Of a DNA stretch of 5,896 bases, positions 1-5,896 are shown in pieces. The first letter of the stretch is position 1, and each line of letters starts with the position of its first letter. The notes below the pieces were generated by a model. It was not told the DNA's origin, made no database searches, and saw only the letters and a list, made by a program, of their open reading frames with translations. Made by a program: the position numbers and the translations under genes. Source of the DNA: UBA5359 sp028699365 [NCBI: bacterium] (GTDB lineage: Bacteria; UBP13; UBA5359); the NCBI GenBank assembly GCA_028699365.1, contig JAQVUQ010000187.1, positions 1 through 5,896 on the forward strand, written 5' to 3'.

Positions 1-1231
1 TCTCATTGGAGACGTCGGCAATAAAACCTGTATACAGTTCGGTTGTATGAGAAACACGGCCTTCGAGACAAGACGGCTTCATTCCCGCTAAAGCGGACCT
101 GGGATTCTTCAGAAAGGTCTCAACTTTACGCACCGATTTGCTGTAAGGCAGGCGATGATCGTAGGAGGGCAAATAGGTTCCCGGACCGATACGGGAGGAA
201 GCTATGCCGGCTGCCGCCAGGTCGCGTTTCAACTGTGCCGGAAGCCGTCCATACACTGCCTGCACAGGGATCTGCCCATGATAATAGGTAAAGTAAGTCT
301 TTAGGGGGTAACCGTTATAGAAAGCCTTGATCTCCTCATATTGCGGCGTATGCCTGATCATCCTGGCTACCATAAGTGAGCCGGGGAGTATTCCGGCAAT
401 CCGGTTGCTAATCGCCTCATCGTAGCTTCCCTTGAGTTCGGCTATCAGTTTGTCGCCGGAATGAGGCGTAAAGCCCAGTTTGTCTACCAACTTATCCCCG
501 GTAAAGGCCTTGAAGCGCTTCCTGTTCTGCACCGGTAAATCACGCAGCATCTCCAGAGAAGCCTCGTGTATCAGCCATGGAACGATTGGTGCTTCGAAGA
601 ATTTTTTGCCGCCTCTCAAACGCACCCTGGTTTCACCGTTATCACAATTGACGGCATCTACAGCCGCTTCGAGACAGCCGTGCCGGCCTACTTTCCAGGC
701 TGCGAACGATGTCAAAGCGCCAATCATGCCGGGTGGCAGAAAGTCGAAGCGCTCGGCGATACCGTAGATACCGTGCATGGTGGAATCCGCCAGTTGATGC
801 CCTGCCCACCCTTCGGCGTAGGCACGATAGATCTCACGCTTAGCGCTCTTGTCGCCGTCGGCCAGGCGGAGCATATATAAGCCGAACAGAGGCACACCAC
901 GTGAATTATCGTCACCCCCGACATCAAGCATACGCCCGGTGTTGCTGAACAGGTTATGAGCGTAATCGAAGGCAACATTGTTGGTTTCCGGGATATGGAG
1001 CCCTTTGCGGATAAATTTGTTCAGCATATTCTGGCGGATATTATAATTCGAGATCAAATCCGGCATAGGAGCATTTTCCACAAATATCTCCCCGGCCCTG
1101 GCTGGGCCGCCATAGCCGGACATCGTCCTATGCCAGGATGTGCTGTTGATCTGACAATGGGCGACCGGGCCCCAGGCATACGCCGGTATCGCTCCCAGGA
1201 GTATCGATATGAGGGCCACAAATGTTCTCAC
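1..1231 (-). CDS. Secreted zinc-dependent phospholipase C / S1-P1 nuclease-like protein, partial
   Basis: The frame is open from GTG 1231 to the left edge (410 codons), and the C-terminus lies outside. Residues 1-19 are a signal peptide ending AYA. Cleavage there leaves a mature N-terminus WGPVAH, and an N-terminal Trp is itself a zinc ligand in this superfamily. The other expected ligands follow in order: His25, Asp58 (in PMPD), His92 (in DYAHNLF), His145, Asp149 and His153 (HQLADSTMH), then His184 and Glu188 (HGCLE). The HxxxDxxxH spacing resembles the bacterial Zn_dep_PLPC family (PF00882). The likely activity is phosphodiester hydrolysis outside the membrane. Phospholipid versus nucleic acid cannot be decided. 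Residues about 200-410 are not recognised and may be a family-specific helical or accessory part. The four-base overlap (1228-1231) with the preceding exported-protein gene suggests coupled expression. The gene is secure, the superfamily probable, the substrate unknown. Confidence 0.8.
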   Translation of the reverse strand, partial: MRTFVALISILLGAIPAYAWGPVAHCQINSTSWHRTMSGYGGPARAGEIFVENAPMPDLISNYNIRQNMLNKFIRKGLHIPETNNVAFDYAHNLFSNTGRMLDVGGDDNSRGVPLFGLYMLRLADGDKSAKREIYRAYAEGWAGHQLADSTMHGIYGIAERFDFLPPGMIGALTSFAAWKVGRHGCLEAAVDAVNCDNGETRVRLRGGKKFFEAPIVPWLIHEASLEMLRDLPVQNRKRFKAFTGDKLVDKLGFTPHSGDKLIAELKGSYDEAISNRIAGILPGSLMVARMIRHTPQYEEIKAFYNGYPLKTYFTYYHGQIPVQAVYGRLPAQLKRDLAAAGIASSRIGPGTYLPSYDHRLPYSKSVRKVETFLKNPRSALAGMKPSCLEGRVSHTTELYTGFIADVSNE

Positions 1232-3018
1232 TTTTCGTCTCCTCCAGGCACTCTGCATCGGCAATTACCCAGATGATACTGCACCATGAATTTACCCTCG
1301 CGAACGGCCATCGGCTGCTGGAAACCTTTCTGGGTAGCTGTCACACGATAGCCGTAACTCCCCTGCGGCAGCGGCGCATAATCCACCAGGCCATAGAAGG
1401 TCAGTTCCCGTTTGCCCGGTTTCAGCAATTTGCAGTTGTAAGGCCTGCATATTACTATGCCTCTCTGATCCATGATCTCCAGAGAGACATGGGAGACGGC
1501 ATTGAGGCCTATCTTCCATTGCAAACGACCGGCATCCCTGCCTTCATTGTCGCCGCTGGGATCGAAGGCCTCGAGCGCAAGACGACCGCTTTCAATTAAT
1601 GGGCAGACGGAGATCCCTATACCATATAACTGTGGCGATGCACCGCTGGGTGAACGCTTCATGGTTATCTTATACTGCTGGTATTTTTTTATCTCCGGCA
1701 GGCGCCCGCCGTTATCGTATTCCTTCCAATCTCCCCAGACCAGGCCGTCATCGCCCTGGCGCAGGCAAACCTTCATCCCGGCACCTCCGGGAACATCCGC
1801 CCGCCACCTTATCCGGCCGATGCAGTCATCTGTATTTAAATTGCCGGTGCCCGTCCTGGGCGTGGAAATATAGGTGCCTTCCCTGCTGGAACCGGTGCCG
1901 TTGGGATCAACCGATCGGATAGAAACATCAATTTTTGATCCCTCGGGAATATCCCCATCCAGCCTGTATCCGGCCAGGTATCGCACCCTAGGACCCAGGT
2001 CTATTACCGGGCTTGTCAAGACTAGCGGACGATAGGTCAAAATCAGATTACCGACATCAATATCCGCAATGCTTCTTTTACTTGCAACAGTATGTTTCAC
2101 GGGCAGGTAATACATAGCATGATACCCATTATCAATCTTCTCATTTCCCAAGATGGGGACATAGCCTGAATAAGGAAGCAGTTTTGGTTCAATGTTAATG
2201 TGCCCGGAGTCATTATTCAGTTTCTTTGTGAGATGAAATAACGGCTTCCCATCAAAATATATTTCATTGTTATGGCCGTTAAACATTACCGTGCTATCCC
2301 ATATAATAAGATCGCCATCCGGTGTAAGCCAGCAGTTCTCTTCCGTTACAGGCATTTGCGCCAATCTACTAATCCACCATGCATTGGCAAATGAATGAAG
2401 TGCCTCCCGGGGCACTGGCCCAGTTTCGAACCTCCATTTATCAACAACCAGGCTATATCGTCCGTTCTTATCCAAAGCTTTTATTCTGGGGCTTACACAG
2501 TATGCATGTAAACGTCCGTGTGCCTGGCGATCAACTGAATAAATGTTACATACAATCGGTATTAAAGGACACACATAACCGTCAATCATCTTATATGTAT
2601 CATAAGGAACGGAATTCATGGCTATATTGCTGCTATTCAGCTCTACAGTGCTCGGTATAAAAGATAGCGGATGCCGTCTGATATCCAATCTGACAGCTTT
2701 TATGGCAGGTGCGGATCGGCATTGTTTATAACTCTGGATATAATAGGAAATCTGCACAAATCTTTTTACAGGTATTCTATTTCCTCGTTGCATCCTTATT
2801 GTTTGCCATTCACCACTGCCGGCAGCATCGTACAGACGCAGGCAGGGCTTTTCGTCTCTGTCCAGTGTACAGCATATATCGTTCTCATGGCTGCCGACAA
2901 ACTCCTCTACAGCATCATCCAGCCATAGAGGGCGTTCGCCGGTCTGCTTGCATGAACAGCAGGCAAGCGTCAGCAGAAGCAGAAAGCTGAGAGTGAATAC
3001 CCGTAATTTCATACCCAC
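1228..3018 (-). CDS. Exported protein, probable lipoprotein, with beta-sandwich and FlgD-like C-terminal regions
   Basis: I do not recognise a named family for the whole protein (596 residues from GTG 3018; an in-frame ATG at 3012 is equally likely). Neither start has a clear Shine-Dalgarno, so translation may be coupled to aspS, whose stop is six bases upstream. Residues 4-19 are a signal sequence ending in a cysteine cluster, Cys20/21/23. None gives a textbook lipobox, but LTLAC at 16-20 is plausible. Residues about 30-330 have no recognisable fold. Residues 331-470 look like a beta-sandwich, possibly binding carbohydrate or surface material, with two related segments (347-369, 402-420) and a WGDW at 428-431. 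Residues about 480-580 resemble an Ig-like FlgD-type domain (VSLEIMDQRG, then LPQGSYGYRVTA). It has 18 cysteines, many for an exported protein. The codons for residues about 66-326 are much richer in A+T than the rest. Its TGA stop overlaps the next start. The gene is certain; the function is unknown. Confidence 0.88.
   Translation of the reverse strand: MGMKLRVFTLSFLLLLTLACCSCKQTGERPLWLDDAVEEFVGSHENDICCTLDRDEKPCLRLYDAAGSGEWQTIRMQRGNRIPVKRFVQISYYIQSYKQCRSAPAIKAVRLDIRRHPLSFIPSTVELNSSNIAMNSVPYDTYKMIDGYVCPLIPIVCNIYSVDRQAHGRLHAYCVSPRIKALDKNGRYSLVVDKWRFETGPVPREALHSFANAWWISRLAQMPVTEENCWLTPDGDLIIWDSTVMFNGHNNEIYFDGKPLFHLTKKLNNDSGHINIEPKLLPYSGYVPILGNEKIDNGYHAMYYLPVKHTVASKRSIADIDVGNLILTYRPLVLTSPVIDLGPRVRYLAGYRLDGDIPEGSKIDVSIRSVDPNGTGSSREGTYISTPRTGTGNLNTDDCIGRIRWRADVPGGAGMKVCLRQGDDGLVWGDWKEYDNGGRLPEIKKYQQYKITMKRSPSGASPQLYGIGISVCPLIESGRLALEAFDPSGDNEGRDAGRLQWKIGLNAVSHVSLEIMDQRGIVICRPYNCKLLKPGKRELTFYGLVDYAPLPQGSYGYRVTATQKGFQQPMAVREGKFMVQYHLGNCRCRVPGGDEK
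1239..1245 (-). promoter_or_regulatory. Strong ribosome binding site for the phospholipase-like gene
   Basis: The minus strand reads GGAGGAG inside the last codons of the preceding gene, followed by ACGAAAA and the GTG at 1231-1229. This near-perfect Shine-Dalgarno at about seven bases fixes the GTG start and shows that the overlapping gene is translated on its own signal as well as by possible coupling. Confidence 0.85.
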
Positions 3019-3024
3019 ACACCG

Positions 3025-4803
3025 TCAGGCCAGCGATTTGAGGTATAATTCCTTCAATTGATCTCCGTATACTCCGGAAGGCGCATCCGTCATCAGGCAG
3101 GAACCGCTCTGGGTCTTGGGAAAGGCGATACAATCGCGGATGGAATCCTGCCCGGAGAGGAGCATTATCAGCCTGTCCAGTCCCAGTGCGATGCCGCCGT
3201 GCGGCGGCGTGCCGTACTCAAATGCGTCCAACAGGAAGCCGAATTTATCACGGCTCTCTTCAACGGACATCCCCATTAGATCGAAGATGCGCTGCTGCAC
3301 GTCACGACGATGGATTCTTATACTGCCGCCGCCCAGTTCGACGCCGTTTAGAACGATATCGTAGGCCAGAGCCTTGACTTTTAGCGAATCGGTTTCCAAC
3401 ATGGCGAGGTCTTCATCCCGTGGCGAAGTGAACGGGTGGTGTATGGCGGTCAGACGCTTCTCCCTCTCATCCCACTCAAACATCGGGAAATCAACCACCC
3501 AGATAAAGGCATCCTTATGCTCATCCAGCAGGCCCAGCCTGCGTCCCAACTGCAACCGGAGATGACTCAGGGAGGCAGCCGTCACGCTCGGCTTATCGGC
3601 CACGAAGAGCATCATATCGCCTTCACCGGCTCCCAGCCTGGTGGCGATTGCCTGCAGATCATCGGTCTTAAGAAACTTGGCGATGGGCGATTTGAACTCC
3701 CCGTTCTCAATGGATATATGAGCCAGTCCGCGTGCACCGTATATCGCCGCCATCTCTCGCAGCTCATCGACTTCACGCCTGCTGTAGCCGGCCGTTCCGG
3801 GAGCGCAAATGCCTTTAACCTGGCCGCCGGAAGCTACGGCATCACGGAAGACTTTAAAATCGGATCCTGCCGCAATATCGGAAATATCGCAAAGCTCCAT
3901 ATCGAAGCGGACATCCGGTTTGTCGTTACCGTAACGTGCCATGGCATCATCGTAGCTTATACGCGGGAAAGGCAGTTCAGGCAGATCTCTTCCCGCAGCG
4001 GCAAATATCGCGGCTATCATACCCTCCATGATATCTATGACCTGTTCCACGCCGACAAAGGACATCTCCATATCGATCTGGGTAAATTCAGGCTGTCGGT
4101 CGGCTCTCAGATCCTCATCTCTGAAGCAGCGAGCTATCTGAAAGTAACGTTCCATACCTGAGACCATCAGCAACTGCTTGTAGAGCTGGGGTGACTGCGG
4201 CAGTCCGTAAAAGAAACCGGGATTGAGACGGCTGGGTACCAGGAAATCCCTGGCTCCTTCAGGCGTACTCTTACCCAGCACGGGGGTCTCTATTTCCAGA
4301 AAACCGTTGGCATCCAGATGATCCCTGACGGCTTTGGTCACTTTATGCCTGAGACGGATGCTCTGCAGCATCGGCTCTCGCCTCAGGTCCAGATAGCGGT
4401 ATCTCAACCTGACGCTCTCGTCGGCATCCGTTACGGACTCAATGGCAAAGGGCGGTGTTTTAGAGGGATTGAGTATCAGAACTTCGTCGGCCAGCACTTC
4501 TACCAATCCTGTCTGCAATCTGGGGTTCTCAGTTCCGGCAGGACGCTTGGATACCACTCCCTTGACGGCTATAACGTATTCGCTTCTTACACTCTCCGCC
4601 GCCTGGTGTGCCTGTCCTGACCGATCGGGATTGAAGGCTATCTGCACCATTCCCTCCCGATCGCGAAGATCTATGAATATAAGATTGCCGTGGTCCCTTC
4701 TCTTCTGGCACCAGCCCATCAGAATTACGGTGCTTCCCTCATCGTCAGCAGTAACCTGACCGCAATACTTGCTTCGTCGCCACTCACCCATAGCTTCGCT
4801 CAT
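3025..4803 (-). CDS. aspS: Aspartyl-tRNA synthetase, bacterial type, probably nondiscriminating
   Basis: Cytoplasmic class II synthetase that attaches aspartate to tRNA. At 592 residues it is full length for the bacterial family. The N-terminal OB-fold anticodon domain spans about 1-110. Motif 1 lies around LEIETPVLGKSTPEGARDF (169-187), where the STPEGARDF segment is the flipping loop. Motif 2 is FRDEDLRADRQPEFTQ (227-242). The bacterial GAD insertion covers about 295-425, and motif 3 (GIALGLDRLIMLL) is 537-549. The C-terminus LMTDAPSGVYGDQLKEL matches the family. His38 (in RRDHGN) and Gly90 (in RPAGTENP) correspond to the residue pair linked in Pseudomonas AspRS to relaxed specificity. By inference it may also make Asp-tRNA-Asn for amidation by GatCAB. 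The start is the ATG at 4803, and Met5 (4791) is possible. hisS precedes it and the exported-protein gene follows six bases after the stop. Confidence 0.97.
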   Translation of the reverse strand: MSEAMGEWRRSKYCGQVTADDEGSTVILMGWCQKRRDHGNLIFIDLRDREGMVQIAFNPDRSGQAHQAAESVRSEYVIAVKGVVSKRPAGTENPRLQTGLVEVLADEVLILNPSKTPPFAIESVTDADESVRLRYRYLDLRREPMLQSIRLRHKVTKAVRDHLDANGFLEIETPVLGKSTPEGARDFLVPSRLNPGFFYGLPQSPQLYKQLLMVSGMERYFQIARCFRDEDLRADRQPEFTQIDMEMSFVGVEQVIDIMEGMIAAIFAAAGRDLPELPFPRISYDDAMARYGNDKPDVRFDMELCDISDIAAGSDFKVFRDAVASGGQVKGICAPGTAGYSRREVDELREMAAIYGARGLAHISIENGEFKSPIAKFLKTDDLQAIATRLGAGEGDMMLFVADKPSVTAASLSHLRLQLGRRLGLLDEHKDAFIWVVDFPMFEWDEREKRLTAIHHPFTSPRDEDLAMLETDSLKVKALAYDIVLNGVELGGGSIRIHRRDVQQRIFDLMGMSVEESRDKFGFLLDAFEYGTPPHGGIALGLDRLIMLLSGQDSIRDCIAFPKTQSGSCLMTDAPSGVYGDQLKELYLKSLA

Positions 4804-4805
4804 AA

Positions 4806-4815
4806 CTCTTCCCCC
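4806..4815 (-). promoter_or_regulatory. Probable ribosome binding site of aspS
   Basis: The minus strand reads GGGGGAAGAG just before the ATG at 4803-4801, with the G-run seven bases from the start. It is an imperfect Shine-Dalgarno match, but it is purine-rich and well placed. It favours the ATG at 4803 over the in-frame ATG at 4791. No convincing -35/-10 promoter pair was found in 4804-4935, so aspS is probably read through from hisS, or its promoter is not recognisable by eye. Confidence 0.5.
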
Positions 4816-4821
4816 ACTCGA

Positions 4822-4861
4822 CTAGCTATTTAGCGGTTTAGTTTGTTAGCCTTTTAGTAGT
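4822..4861. repeat. Left octamer array, TTAGNNNN at exact 8-base steps
   Basis: Between aspS and hisS, TTAG occurs on the + strand at 4830, 4838, 4846 and 4854, exactly 8 bases apart. A one-mismatch copy, CTAG, occurs at 4822 in the same register. The units are CTAGctat, TTAGcggt, TTAGtttg, TTAGcctt and TTAGtagt. Only the first four bases are conserved. The array is mirrored in inverted orientation at 4902-4933. I do not recognise the family, and the function is unknown. Confidence 0.75.
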
Positions 4862-4912
4862 ATTCACGCAGACTACACCGTCTTTGCGCCTTCTCGTTCC
4901 ACTAAACCGCTA
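4831..4912. repeat. Inverted repeat, perfect 12-base arms 58 bases apart
   Basis: TAGCGGTTTAGT at 4831-4842 is the exact reverse complement of ACTAAACCGCTA at 4901-4912. Extending each arm outward to 20 bases (4823-4842 and 4901-4920) keeps 16 of 20 positions matched. The arms are parts of the two octamer arrays, so other pairings slipped by 8 bases are also possible through TTAG/CTAA. In the hisS-aspS transcript it would form a long stem-loop between the two coding regions. Confidence 0.8.
4867..4888. other. Small hairpin between the two octamer arrays
   Basis: CGCAGAC (4867-4873) can pair with GTCT (4880-4883) and GCG (4886-4888). This gives 3 + 4 base pairs with a two-base bulge (4884-4885) and a six-base loop. 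It lies near the centre of the larger inverted repeat, so the whole intergenic region is a nested palindrome. No T-run follows on either strand, so it does not look like an intrinsic terminator. The stem is short and could be chance on its own. Confidence 0.45.
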
Positions 4913-4933
4913 ATCGCCTAAACACCTAAACAG
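4902..4933. repeat. Right octamer array, CTAANNNN at exact 8-base steps
   Basis: CTAA occurs at 4902, 4910, 4918 and 4926, exactly 8 bases apart. The units are CTAAaccg, CTAAtcgc, CTAAacac and CTAAacag. CTAA is the reverse complement of TTAG, so this is the inverted partner of the array at 4822-4861. It ends two bases before the hisS stop codon. Confidence 0.75.
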
Positions 4934-4935
4934 CT

Positions 4936-5896
4936 TTATTGTAACAGATAATCTACCAACGCTTCCAGCCTTACTTCCGTTTGAATTCCTTCAGACAGAT
5001 TTTTGACGGATGCCGTTCCACGGTCCAGTTCATCATCGCCTATGATGACGACGTGCTTGCAGCCGCTCTTATCGGCAGCCCTCATCTGTGCTTTCAGACT
5101 TCGGCCAAGGTAATCATATTCAGCGTAAACACCGGCATCTCGCAGTTTATAAAGATACTCCAAAGTGCTTATCCTGGCTCTGTCACCGAGAGCGGCGATA
5201 TATACGCTGCAGGGCATGCGCTGCGCGGACATCGTTTCCTCCGCTTCCAGCGCCAGCACCAGACGTTCAAGCCCGGCGGCAAAACCCATTCCCGGGAGAT
5301 CCGGCCCGCCGCATTCCTTTACCAGCCTGTCATAACGGCCGCCGCCGGCCACTGAACTCTGCGCGCCCAATCCCTCATGGGTAATTTCAAAGGCGGTCCG
5401 GGTATAGTAATCCAGTCCTCGCACCATTGCAGGCTCCACGGTATAGGTTATACCAAGGCTGTCCAATCCCTCCCGCATCCGGTCGAAGTGCTCCCGGCAG
5501 GGATCGCAGATATAGGCGGAGATAACCGGTGATTTCTGCAACAGAGCTTTGCAGGCCGGGTTCTTGCAATCCAGCAGGCGCAACGGATTATCGGCATAAC
5601 GACGCCGGCAGTCATCGCACAGGTCGTCCTGCGATTCCGCCAGGTAATCTCTAAGAGATTCTATATAGCGCGGCCGGCAATTTCCACAGGCTACGCTGTT
5701 AAGCAACAGAGTGGTGCGCTTCAGCCCTATGGCATGAAGAAAAGATACCGCCAGCACGATGACTTCCATATCCAGCAGGGGATCATCCGATCCTATGGCT
5801 TCCACACCCAATTGATGAAACTGTCGATAGCGTCCTGCCTGCGGCCGGTCGTATCTGAACATGGGCGATATGTAGAAGAGCTTGGTAAGGGGATTA
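4936..5896 (-). CDS. hisS: Histidyl-tRNA synthetase, 3' part (5' end beyond right edge)
   Basis: Class II synthetase that charges tRNA-His with histidine in the cytoplasm. The frame is open to the right edge, and about 319 C-terminal residues are present. HisRS is usually about 420 residues, so roughly the first 100 are missing. The ATG at 5862 is internal: the residues before it (LTKLFYISP) run straight into motif 2 (MFRYDRPQAGRYRQFHQ). Counting from that internal Met, the histidine-specific motif RGLDYYT is at 148-154, a glycine-rich AGGGRYD follows at 172-178, and motif 3 (GMGFAAGLERLVL) is at 191-203. The HGTP-type anticodon-binding domain covers about 217-308. The insertion domain at about 59-122 has four cysteine pairs (59/62, 82/85, 99/104, 119/122), as in many Clostridia-like HisRS proteins, and may bind zinc. 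The TAA stop at 4936-4938 lies 132 bases before aspS. The identification is very secure. Confidence 0.97.
   Translation of the reverse strand, partial: NPLTKLFYISPMFRYDRPQAGRYRQFHQLGVEAIGSDDPLLDMEVIVLAVSFLHAIGLKRTTLLLNSVACGNCRPRYIESLRDYLAESQDDLCDDCRRRYADNPLRLLDCKNPACKALLQKSPVISAYICDPCREHFDRMREGLDSLGITYTVEPAMVRGLDYYTRTAFEITHEGLGAQSSVAGGGRYDRLVKECGGPDLPGMGFAAGLERLVLALEAEETMSAQRMPCSVYIAALGDRARISTLEYLYKLRDAGVYAEYDYLGRSLKAQMRAADKSGCKHVVIIGDDELDRGTASVKNLSEGIQTEVRLEALVDYLLQ

Noticed and set aside
724-978. A minus-strand 84-codon open frame
   Set aside because: It overlaps the phospholipase-like gene in another frame. The long frame has the signal peptide, the ribosome binding site and all metal ligands.
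1222-1599. Plus-strand open frames opposite the exported-protein gene
   Set aside because: Their products have no recognisable features, and they are antisense to a long frame with a signal sequence and domain structure.
3436-4161. A 241-codon open frame on the + strand
   Set aside because: It lies wholly antisense to aspS, whose reading is certain. It has no family motif and is best explained as a codon-bias shadow.
4822-4933. CRISPR array
   Set aside because: The repeat unit is only four conserved bases with four-base spacers, and the two halves are inverted. This is far too short for a CRISPR.
4804-4935. Intrinsic terminator or T-box leader before aspS
   Set aside because: The stem-loop is not followed by a U-run. 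I could not find the conserved T-box sequence in this 132-base spacer.
4936-5862. ATG at 5862 as the start of hisS
   Set aside because: In-frame codons upstream encode the conserved lead-in to motif 2 and stay open to the right edge, so this Met is internal and the gene is cut by the window.

Overview
The window holds four genes, all on the minus strand and reading right to left: the 3' part of hisS (histidyl-tRNA synthetase), a complete aspS (aspartyl-tRNA synthetase), a complete gene for a large unrecognised exported protein (probable lipoprotein), and the first 410 codons of a secreted protein with the metal-ligand pattern of zinc-dependent phospholipase C / S1-P1 nuclease enzymes. No tRNA, rRNA, transposase or CRISPR array is visible. 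The plus-strand open frames are shadows of these genes.

The organism cannot be named from the sequence. The hisS-aspS order and the HisRS insertion domain with four cysteine pairs are typical of Clostridia-like Firmicutes and some related or deep-branching lineages. A cysteine-rich exported protein and AspRS residues typical of the nondiscriminating type fit that picture. This lineage call is low confidence.

Layout on the minus strand: hisS (right edge to 4936); a 132-base intergenic region (4804-4935); aspS (4803-3025); 6 bases; the exported protein (3018-1228); a 4-base stop/start overlap; the phospholipase-like gene (1231 to left edge). The tight spacing from aspS onward suggests one transcript, so two exported proteins appear to be expressed from a tRNA-synthetase operon. 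The stop/start overlap with a strong Shine-Dalgarno sequence suggests that the last two proteins are made together and may act together at the cell surface.

The two most unusual sequence signals are these. (1) The hisS-aspS intergenic region carries a TTAG motif at exact 8-base steps, matched by an inverted set of CTAA motifs also at exact 8-base steps, around a small central hairpin. (2) Inside the single reading frame of the exported protein, G+C falls from about 56% to about 41% over some 780 bases, and the boundary coincides with the edge of the C-terminal beta-sandwich region.
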